Positions 1 to 6,732 of a stretch of DNA of 10,801 bases are shown piece by piece. Within the stretch, counting starts at the first letter, position 1, and each line of letters begins with the position of its first letter. Made by a program: the position numbers and the translations under genes. Where the stretch lies: the NCBI GenBank assembly GCA_027858325.1, contig JAQICU010000289.1, forward strand, positions 1 through 10,801, in the 5' to 3' direction. The notes under the pieces are model-generated. The model saw only the letters and a program-made list of their open reading frames with translations, did no database searches and was not told the DNA's origin. This stretch comes from Candidatus Cloacimonadota bacterium. GTDB lineage: Bacteria; Cloacimonadota; Cloacimonadia; Cloacimonadales; TCS61.

Positions 1-2400
1 AATATTAAAGTTGCTGCATCTTCTTATAAAACCTTTACTATTCAGAATTTAGGTTCTGATAACTGTACAATAAGCGATGTATATCTGGAAGGTTTTAATC
101 AGGATAATTACAGCATTACTTCTCAACTAGACCTTCCAAGTGTTTTGGGATCAGGAGAAACAACAGTTATCACTGTTAAATTCTCACCCTTTAGTATTGG
201 ATCTAAAAATGCAAGTTTAAAAATAGCCAATGATTCTGAAAATCTTTCTCAAATTCATTCCATAGAATTATATGGTATTGGAGAAGCAGATGAATTCTCA
301 GGTAATTATAACAATATAAATTCTTTTGAATATTGGTTAGATGATCAATACAACTCAAGAATTTTTTTAAAAGCCAAGTTATATTCTGAAACAGTTCTTA
401 ACGCACAATTAAATGTAGAAAATTTAAATTATGGACTTCATAGTTTTCATATCAGATATATAGATAACAATGGAGGCTGGAGTTCAGTAAATAGTCAATA
501 TTTTCAAAAATTTCCTTTGTCACCCGAAGGCAACAGAGTAATTACAGCATATGAATATTGGTTTGATAACAGTTATGAAAATAAAATTCAGATTCCGGTT
601 AGTTCGGAACAAATTTCTACGATTAATGATGATTTGGATGCCGTAGCACTTTCAATCGGGTTGCACAGTTATCATGTCAGGTATCTTGATGATGCAGGAC
701 GATGGAGTTCAATAAACAGTCAGTATTTTCAAAAACTACCTTTGTCACCTGAAGGTAACAGAGTAATTACAACATATGAATATTGGTTTGATAATAATTA
801 TGAAAATAAAATTAAGATTCCGGTTGGTTCGGAACAAACTTTTACGATTAATGATGATTTGGATGCCGGAGCATTGTCAATCGGGTTGCACAGTTATCAT
901 GTAAGATATCTGGATGATGCAGGGTATTGGAGTTCGGTAAATAGTCAATATTTCATTAAGCTTCCTGAAAATGGTTCACAACCTAATTTAATTAACACTT
1001 ACAGATATTGGCTAGATTCAGATTTTGAAAATGCAGTTTCAGCAAATATCGGTGTTCCTATTAATCCGTATCAAATGCTTGAGAACATAAATGTTTGTAG
1101 TTTACCAAAAGGTGAACATACAATTCATTTTCAATTTAAAGATTCTAATCAAGCGTGGAGTTCAGTAGCTTCGGATACAGTTGAAGTAATTGTAAGTGCC
1201 AATATTGAACTCTATAAAACATTGACCAATGGTTGGAATTGGTTCTCTGTATACTTAGAAAACGAAAATATGCTACTCGACACTATTCTTTCTTCTTTAA
1301 ACCCTCAAGCAGGTGATTATATCAAAGACAGAAAAGGAACAGGTAATTCTGCTACATTCTATGACCAGGATGGATTTAAAGGATGGTTTGGAACTCTGTT
1401 AGAGATTGATCCAATAGAAACATATAAGATGAACCTAAACAACTCGGGTGATTTAATATATTATGGTTATCCGATTGATCTTACAAATACTGAGATTCCT
1501 GTTCTTGCAGGTTGGAATTGGATAGGTTATCCTGTCTTATTTGAGATGTTAGTAGAAGACTATCTGGCTACTCTGGATATTGTCGATGGGGATTATCTAA
1601 AAGATCAACTTGTTTCAACTACATATTATGAAGGATTTGGTTGGTTTGGACAGCTTGAAATGATGCAACCAACTAATGGATATGTTCTAAGAGTTGCTAA
1701 TTCAGGATCTATAAATGAAACTCCCGACAATGAATTTAAAGCAACAACTTTAACTACTAATGAAGGTGCTTTTATCGACATTCCTAAATACAAGGTTAAT
1801 GTACACGATTTCGAGTTTAGTGCAAGTGCAATCATAGAAGTGTTTTTTGATGATATAAATATAGGTGCCGAAAACAATATCTTATATGCATTTAATAAGC
1901 AAGATGAATGTGTTGGTATTATTAACGGTTTATTATATCCAATGACTGATAAATACTTATACAATCTGATGTTGTATAGCAATATCAAGCAAGGGGATAA
2001 AGTGCATTTTAAATTCTTCCAAAAGGAAGAAAACAAATGGTATTCATATAAAGAAACATTGAGCTTTAGTGAAGATATGGTTATTGCAGATGTTTTTCAT
2101 CCGTTTGAGCTGAAAAATGCAATAGCTAATGAGTTAAATCCTGATGCTGTTGAATTGTACCCAAATCCTTTTACCGATAAGTTGAGTATCAATTTCACTG
2201 TTAGCAAAACTCAAAATGTTCGTATTTCAATATATGATGGTTATGGAAAATTGATTAATCTGCTAGCTGATAAAACAATCTATTCTCCAGGCACTTATCT
2301 TTTAGAATGGAATGCTTCTAATATTCCTGTGGGAATTTATTATATCCGCATTGAAAAACAGGAAAGTGTGGATAATTTGAAAGTGCTGAAAGTGAAGTAG
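1..2400 (+). CDS. T9SS-exported multidomain repeat protein, 5'-truncated
   Basis: The frame is open from base 1 to the TAG at 2398-2400, giving 799 residues with the true start outside the window; a TTG at 145 is only an internal Leu codon. Residues about 1-97 look like an ASH/HYDIN-type 'choice-of-anchor D' sandwich (FTIQNLGSDN, VKFSPFSIGS, IELYGIGEA). Residues 97-397 are four 75-residue repeats with a Y-x-YW-[FL]-D opening and a GLHSYHVRY...WSS end. Residues about 401-570 hold two GWNW modules (Trp412 and Trp505), each with GDY[IL]KD and GWFG motifs. A further beta-rich region (about 575-710) precedes a type A T9SS sorting domain at 715-799 (ELYPNPFTDKLSINF, GIYYIRIEK). No catalytic motif is visible, so the role is probably surface adhesion or scaffolding (inference). 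The following gene starts 107 bases downstream. Coding potential is certain; the function is unknown. Confidence 0.95.
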   Translation, partial: NIKVAASSYKTFTIQNLGSDNCTISDVYLEGFNQDNYSITSQLDLPSVLGSGETTVITVKFSPFSIGSKNASLKIANDSENLSQIHSIELYGIGEADEFSGNYNNINSFEYWLDDQYNSRIFLKAKLYSETVLNAQLNVENLNYGLHSFHIRYIDNNGGWSSVNSQYFQKFPLSPEGNRVITAYEYWFDNSYENKIQIPVSSEQISTINDDLDAVALSIGLHSYHVRYLDDAGRWSSINSQYFQKLPLSPEGNRVITTYEYWFDNNYENKIKIPVGSEQTFTINDDLDAGALSIGLHSYHVRYLDDAGYWSSVNSQYFIKLPENGSQPNLINTYRYWLDSDFENAVSANIGVPINPYQMLENINVCSLPKGEHTIHFQFKDSNQAWSSVASDTVEVIVSANIELYKTLTNGWNWFSVYLENENMLLDTILSSLNPQAGDYIKDRKGTGNSATFYDQDGFKGWFGTLLEIDPIETYKMNLNNSGDLIYYGYPIDLTNTEIPVLAGWNWIGYPVLFEMLVEDYLATLDIVDGDYLKDQLVSTTYYEGFGWFGQLEMMQPTNGYVLRVANSGSINETPDNEFKATTLTTNEGAFIDIPKYKVNVHDFEFSASAIIEVFFDDINIGAENNILYAFNKQDECVGIINGLLYPMTDKYLYNLMLYSNIKQGDKVHFKFFQKEENKWYSYKETLSFSEDMVIADVFHPFELKNAIANELNPDAVELYPNPFTDKLSINFTVSKTQNVRISIYDGYGKLINLLADKTIYSPGTYLLEWNASNIPVGIYYIRIEKQESVDNLKVLKVK
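289..1191 (+). repeat. Four in-frame 225-bp tandem repeats (75-residue module)
   Basis: Landmark codons recur at exactly 225-base spacing. The YW pair is at 331, 556, 781 and 1006, and the WSS tryptophan is at 478, 703, 928 and 1156, so only the last unit has gained one codon. Units are 289-513, 514-738, 739-963 and 964-1191. Units 2 and 3 are near copies: 29 differences in 225 bases by eye, about 87% identity, both opening with PLSPEGNRVIT. Units 1 and 4 are much more diverged and keep mainly the YW[FL]D, GLH/GEH and WSS positions. The pattern fits an array of small beta domains in a surface protein. I cannot name the family with confidence. Confidence 0.93.
1201..1710 (+). repeat. Two GWNW modules in tandem
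   Basis: Two related segments of about 93 residues follow the 75-residue repeats. The first has NGWNWFSVY, GDYIKDRKG, GWFGTL and a 'P-x-E-x-YKM' end. The second has AGWNWIGYP, GDYLKDQ, GWFGQLEMMQP and YVLRV. Order and spacing of the motifs match between the copies, although overall identity is low. The same GWNW pattern occurs near the C-terminus of many secreted Bacteroidota proteins (general knowledge, no database check made). Its biochemical role is not known to me. Confidence 0.72.
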
Positions 2401-2507
2401 TATGAAATATAAATAATGATTCTCTTTGAATGTAGATATATTAAAATGTAAAAAGCCACAGAAGATACCGAGTGATTAATTGAGTTTATAATTTTAAATC
2501 AAAAACA
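2401..2507. other. Intergenic gap, no clear promoter or terminator
   Basis: These 107 AT-rich bases separate the repeat-protein gene from the first protease gene. I found no GC-rich hairpin with a U-tract and no good match to the Bacteroidota promoter pattern (TTTG, about 20 bases, TAnnTTTG). The TTTG at 2425-2428 lacks the required TA. The bases before the ATG at 2508 are A/T-rich with no Shine-Dalgarno site, which is usual in this phylum. The gap could allow either read-through or an unrecognised promoter. Confidence 0.5.
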
Positions 2508-5500
2508 ATGAAAAAGTTAATATTCCTCCTCCTCCTCCTAATCTCCGGTCAAGTTCTGTTTGCACAGGACCGCAATCCAAGAAGCGATCAATTCAATTAT
2601 GTTCCAAACGAAGTATTGGTAAAATTTGCTGACAATGTTCAGATTTCTATAGACGCTTCTTCATTGAAGTCAATAGGCATAATTAGCATCGACTATATTC
2701 TAAAATCAGCCGATATTGTCAAGTTAGAAAAACTTTTCCCTCAAGAAAAAACACTAAAAGCAGCCAGGGTAGTGAAAGACCCTTATGGAAGGGATATGAT
2801 TATCCCCAGTCTGCATAATATTTATAAGTTGACATTACCGATGCTAAAATCCGGTACAACTGAGCCTATAAATATTCACGAATATATTGAACAACTTCAT
2901 GCTCTACCCGAAGTAGAATATGCAGAACCAAATTATATTTATTCTATAGATGATCTAAAACCCGTTGGCCCAGTACTGACAGCAGATGATATTGCAAAAT
3001 TGCAGGATTCTAAACTGAAGCGAGATAAGGATGCTGTTGTTCCCAACGATCCATTGTATAGCCAGCAATCGTATATTCCTGCTGTTAAGGCAAATTTGGT
3101 TTGGGAACAAACAACAGGTGATACGAACCAGGTTATAGCCATTATTGATACAGGAGTCGACTGGGATCATCCGGATTTAAAAAACAAGATTTGGAATAAC
3201 AATCAGGAAATTCCCGATAACATGATAGATGATGATGGTAATGGTTTTGGTGATGATATTAGAGGATGGGATTTTATTAACAACGATAATAATCCATTGG
3301 ATGATAACAGTCATGGAACGCATGTAGCAGGAATAGCTGCCGCAGAAGGTAATAACGGAATTGGTATTGCTGGAGTTAACTGGAATGCAAGGCTAATGCC
3401 CATAAAAGTGTTTCCAGCGTCTGGACATACAGATGTTGCAACTATTATAAGAGGAGTGAATTATGCCAGCAACAATGGAGCAACTGTAATTAATATGAGT
3501 TTTGGTTCCTACGGTCGTTCATTTACACTCGATAACACATTAATTAATGCTTATGCCAATAATATTTTACTTGTTGCTAGTTCAGGTAATGATTCTTATA
3601 GCATTTACGATATTTTACCAGCAGGTTTCCCTGCAATTCTCTATCCAGCGGCTCTACCTTTTGTATTTGGAGTTCAATCTGATGGTGCATATTCTAATTA
3701 CGATCCAGATGGGCCCGTCTTTTCTCAAGCTCCTGAAGGAATAAATTACGAATTGAAAGCGCCAGGAACAGCTTTAAGCACAATCCCAAATGGGAATTAT
3801 AAAACATTTAGTGGAACATCTATGGCAACACCAATTGTAGCAGGGGGAATTGCATTATATCGTTCGCTTTTCCCTGAAAAATCTATAGAAGAATTGTGGA
3901 GTGATTTTATTCACTCATCAAATGATTTTGTTGACTTAAATGAAGCTTTTTTTGGGACATCAAAAATTCCTGTGCTTGATGTAATGAATTTTACCTTAAA
4001 AGATATTGAGGAAGGATGTGACAATGATAGCCAAGCTGATGGAGGTGAAATTGTAGATATTATTATTCAGATTAGAAATACCGGATATCCCGCTGGTACA
4101 GTTTATGCTAAAATAGAACAGGCGGCTGGTGGAGATGCCAATGATATTACTATTTTGAAGGATTCTGTAAGTTTTGGAAGTATTGGTATTTACAGATCAA
4201 GAATAAATGAATTAGAACCTTTTAAGATTAAAATAAATGATGATTGCTATCACAACCGAGTCATTACATTAGATGTTACAATTAGTGATGCCCAAGACAC
4301 AGCCACTTTTAAACAAAGCATAAAATTTATTATTTACAATGGAGAAGAGTTATCTGGCATTTTACTTAATGATACAACATTCACTCCTGATAAAAATTGG
4401 GTAATCACAAATAGTTGGAGAATTTCTCAAGGTGTAACACTTACAATTCTCCCCGGAACACATGTAGAAATTAATGCAGGTGTTGATAATCGAGGAAACG
4501 TTGTAGCGATTGGCTCTCCAGAGAATAGAATCTTTATGAAAGGTATTATTGGAGGAAATGTAATATACAAATATGTTGATATAGATGGAAAAGGAGGAGT
4601 TTTGAATGCTACTAATCTTGTAAATTGCTATATTTCCTATCTAACTGATTTTAGTGGAAATAAAATCTCCTATTCAAAAATTTCAAATTTTTTGCAAGGT
4701 CACTCTGGAAGTAATTTTAGTTGTGATTCTATTTACCGCTGTTTTTTTGAAAATACAGTTTTTAGCTCTGGGTTTAGTGGTAATCTATTTGAAAGTGTTG
4801 TAAATAACTTTATTATTGATGGCGTAAGTTTAACAACATCAAAATACAATGTCTTTAATAAAATGATAAATATATATTTATATGTTTATCCTAATAGGGA
4901 TTATCATCTCGAGTATCCAAAATTTCTTTTCGTACAAAGTGAAAATCAAAATAGAATAATTAAAAACTCTTTTTTTGAGAATGGACTTGGTGCTTATTTT
5001 ATAAAAACTAATGGTCAAGCAGATTTAGTAAATTTACCAAATCAATATTGGGGTACTTCTAATAAAGAAAAAATCAAATTGAAATATTATGACTTTTGGC
5101 AAAGTGAAGTACTCCCATATTTGAACTACGAACCAATATTATTGGCACCCTCAGATTCTTGTCAGGCACACGTTTGGAAGATCCTGGTGAATGGTATAGA
5201 TGCACAAGATGATGTTTTAGAGCCTGTTGGAATTGGAAAACAAAGATTTGATGTATATTTTAATCGACCAATGGACAAATCAATTGTACCTCTTGTAAGC
5301 TTTGGAGGACTTTTTCCATATACTTCAACAATTATAAATGAAGATGTTTCTTGGTCAGACGATGGTAAAATTTTTACAGTTTATAAAACTATTAAAATAA
5401 CAGTTGGTGATGGAATAAACCGATTAAGAGTTGCCGGAGCCAAACAAGATGCCAATTGGGGCTGGGAAATACCAGTTGAAGATCAAAGATTTGAGTTTAT

Positions 5501-6680
5501 AATAAATGCAGCGAGCTCAGCCTCCATGGAATTTCAAGCTGTTCCCGGATTAGGTAAAGTAAATCTTGAATGGAATAGTAATGATCTGGAAGATGGTTTG
5601 GGCTATAATATGTATCGTATGGAACATCTAAACGATACTGTACTCACTCAACCCGTAATGATTAATAACGAATTGATATCTGATACACTTTATACTGACT
5701 TTGACGTTTCTCCAAATAAAAAGTACTACTATTATTATAAAATACTCAGGACAAATTTAGTCGAAACAGATTCTTCAAGAACAATTGCAGCTACACCACT
5801 TACTGCAAAATTAGGAGATGGTAACGGAGACTTTGAAGTAAATGTAATGGATTTAGTACATAGCGTTGATTATATTCTTGGGAATAACCCCACACCTTTT
5901 ATCTTTAAAGCTGCTGATGTAAATGCCGATACTTATATCAATGTATTGGATATTGTGGGTACTGTGGATATTATTTTAAATCCAGGCACTAAGAAAATAG
6001 CTACCGTTAATCAGGAAATTGAATTCATCTCCAATACGCCTGTCGGAGAAGCATTATTCTATTGGGAAGGTGATGATTTATATGTTGAATCAAAAGAATC
6101 CATCGCAGGTTTACAACTCGCTTTTGAAAAAGATTTTAGCTATACCCTCTCAGAATCCACAACTGGTTTTGAGTGGCTCAACTATACTCAGGACAATCAG
6201 AAAATGCTGATGATGTATAGCTTTAACGGAATCTACTTTACTGCAGGCAAAACAAAACTACTCAGCAGAGCATCTTCATTAGAAGCTGAGTTGGATATTA
6301 CAAAAGCAGTAGTTGGAACGCCTAAAGGAATTAAACTACCGCCTATCTTTAAAGATAGCGGAGAACTGCTGGATATTGAAGCACCTATTCAATCGGATCA
6401 AGCTGAGCTTATTACAGTCGCTCCTAATCCTTCACAAGGAATATTCAACATTGAATATTATATTCCAGAGAAAATGGATAAAGTACTTATTCAAGTGTAT
6501 AGTTTAAAAGGAGAACAGCTTTGGGCAGAAGATAAATTTAAGAATACAGCGGGACAAGCAAGTGCAACACTCAATTTAAGTTTTCTAAACGATGGGATAT
6601 ACTTAATTGTGATGGATGTTCTTAGAAGCGGAGAAATCAAAAAACGTGAAGTTAAGAAGTTATTCATTAGCAAGAACTAA
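2508..6680 (+). CDS. T9SS-exported subtilisin-like (S8) serine protease, first paralogue
   Basis: This complete 1390-residue gene encodes a secreted endopeptidase. A Sec signal peptide (MKK plus a Leu-rich core, likely cleaved after Ala19, no lipobox) is followed by a prodomain to about residue 145 (YVPNEVLVKF, EVEYAEPNY). The S8 domain has Asp214 (IIDTGVD), His269 (NSHGTHVAG), oxyanion Asn361 (SSGND) and Ser438 (GTSMATP), so all catalytic residues are present. An acidic loop at 241-250 may bind calcium. Next come a CARDB-like domain (about 495-612, with DNDSQADGGE), a parallel beta-helix-like region (about 615-880, with QYWGT at its end), an Ig-like domain (about 887-1000), fibronectin III (about 1003-1098), a dockerin-like pair (1102-1157), a beta-rich module and a T9SS type A domain (1301-1390, VAPNPSQGIFNIEY). 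The ATG is chosen because it opens the signal peptide. The gene ends in tandem stops, TAA TGA. It is probably co-transcribed with the next gene. Substrate unknown. Confidence 0.97.
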   Translation: MKKLIFLLLLLISGQVLFAQDRNPRSDQFNYVPNEVLVKFADNVQISIDASSLKSIGIISIDYILKSADIVKLEKLFPQEKTLKAARVVKDPYGRDMIIPSLHNIYKLTLPMLKSGTTEPINIHEYIEQLHALPEVEYAEPNYIYSIDDLKPVGPVLTADDIAKLQDSKLKRDKDAVVPNDPLYSQQSYIPAVKANLVWEQTTGDTNQVIAIIDTGVDWDHPDLKNKIWNNNQEIPDNMIDDDGNGFGDDIRGWDFINNDNNPLDDNSHGTHVAGIAAAEGNNGIGIAGVNWNARLMPIKVFPASGHTDVATIIRGVNYASNNGATVINMSFGSYGRSFTLDNTLINAYANNILLVASSGNDSYSIYDILPAGFPAILYPAALPFVFGVQSDGAYSNYDPDGPVFSQAPEGINYELKAPGTALSTIPNGNYKTFSGTSMATPIVAGGIALYRSLFPEKSIEELWSDFIHSSNDFVDLNEAFFGTSKIPVLDVMNFTLKDIEEGCDNDSQADGGEIVDIIIQIRNTGYPAGTVYAKIEQAAGGDANDITILKDSVSFGSIGIYRSRINELEPFKIKINDDCYHNRVITLDVTISDAQDTATFKQSIKFIIYNGEELSGILLNDTTFTPDKNWVITNSWRISQGVTLTILPGTHVEINAGVDNRGNVVAIGSPENRIFMKGIIGGNVIYKYVDIDGKGGVLNATNLVNCYISYLTDFSGNKISYSKISNFLQGHSGSNFSCDSIYRCFFENTVFSSGFSGNLFESVVNNFIIDGVSLTTSKYNVFNKMINIYLYVYPNRDYHLEYPKFLFVQSENQNRIIKNSFFENGLGAYFIKTNGQADLVNLPNQYWGTSNKEKIKLKYYDFWQSEVLPYLNYEPILLAPSDSCQAHVWKILVNGIDAQDDVLEPVGIGKQRFDVYFNRPMDKSIVPLVSFGGLFPYTSTIINEDVSWSDDGKIFTVYKTIKITVGDGINRLRVAGAKQDANWGWEIPVEDQRFEFIINAASSASMEFQAVPGLGKVNLEWNSNDLEDGLGYNMYRMEHLNDTVLTQPVMINNELISDTLYTDFDVSPNKKYYYYYKILRTNLVETDSSRTIAATPLTAKLGDGNGDFEVNVMDLVHSVDYILGNNPTPFIFKAADVNADTYINVLDIVGTVDIILNPGTKKIATVNQEIEFISNTPVGEALFYWEGDDLYVESKESIAGLQLAFEKDFSYTLSESTTGFEWLNYTQDNQKMLMMYSFNGIYFTAGKTKLLSRASSLEAELDITKAVVGTPKGIKLPPIFKDSGELLDIEAPIQSDQAELITVAPNPSQGIFNIEYYIPEKMDKVLIQVYSLKGEQLWAEDKFKNTAGQASATLNLSFLNDGIYLIVMDVLRSGEIKKREVKKLFISKN
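2526..2540 (+). repeat. CTC trinucleotide run in the signal-peptide core
   Basis: Four consecutive CTC leucine codons followed by CTA form the hydrophobic core of the protease signal peptide; read from 2525 the tract is five perfect CCT units. The paralogue at 6729 encodes the same region with CTA/CTT/ATT and two fewer hydrophobic codons. The run could slip by whole codons without shifting the frame. Confidence 0.85.
5814..6660 (+). repeat. Long direct repeat, copy 1: conserved C-terminal cassette
   Basis: This stretch encodes the dockerin-like pair, the following beta-rich module and the T9SS sorting domain of the first protease. It aligns without any gap to 9945-10791 at a constant offset of 4131 bases. 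By eye there are about 86 base differences in about 847 (near 90% identity) and 14 residue differences in about 283 (near 95%). The two calcium-type loops read DGNGDFEVNVMD (from residue 1104) and DVNADTYINVLD (from 1137), each with Asp/Asn at the ligand positions of a type I dockerin. Similarity to the paralogue falls off sharply just before this segment. Confidence 0.92.
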
Positions 6681-6732
6681 TGAAACAAGCATACTATATA
6701 AACAGATGAAACATATAATTATAGACAGATGA
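6680..6732 (+). promoter_or_regulatory. Chained mini-ORFs linking the two protease genes (possible translational coupling)
   Basis: The stop of the first protease overlaps an ATG (TAATG, 6678-6682). That ATG opens a 9-codon ORF, MKQAYYINR, whose TGA overlaps the next ATG at 6706. This opens an 8-codon ORF, MKHIIIDR, whose TGA overlaps the protease ATG at 6729. Both ATGA junctions sit in the same 10-base word, acagatgaaa, at 6702-6711 and 6725-6734. The arrangement would let terminating ribosomes restart stepwise into the second protease gene. It may be chance in AT-rich DNA: short overlapping ORFs also occur at 2402-2451. No terminator hairpin is visible here. Confidence 0.3.

Noticed and set aside
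145..147. TTG as start codon of the first protein
   Set aside because: The frame is open to base 1, and the residues before it continue the same ASH-like domain, so this is an internal Leu codon of a truncated gene.
289..1191. CRISPR or non-coding tandem repeat
   Set aside because: The units are 225 bases, exactly in frame, and differ by mostly conservative codon changes; they are protein repeats with no spacer structure.
1626..2036. Minus-strand open frame of 136 codons
   Set aside because: It lies wholly inside the strongly supported plus-strand gene (GWNW module and following beta region). Its translation has no recognisable domain and a biased, Ser/Leu-rich composition typical of an antisense shadow.
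2402..2451. Two mini-ORFs (4 and 11 codons) joined by a TAATG overlap after the first gene
   Set aside because: The chain stops more than 50 bases before the protease start and so links no genes. It serves as a caution that such overlaps arise by chance in this AT-rich DNA.
2401..2507. Candidate promoter for the first protease
   Set aside because: TTTG at 2425-2428 would need TA four bases before it but has TC. The nearest upstream TTTG (2376-2379) is about 41 bases away rather than about 20. No better pair was found.
2939..3170. Two overlapping minus-strand frames opposite the protease catalytic domain, plus similar short ones at 7148-7354 and 9428-9619
   Set aside because: All oppose conserved coding sequence of the proteases, and two fall at equivalent places in the paralogues (near 2940-3140 and 7150-7350), as expected from shared antisense codon patterns rather than real genes.
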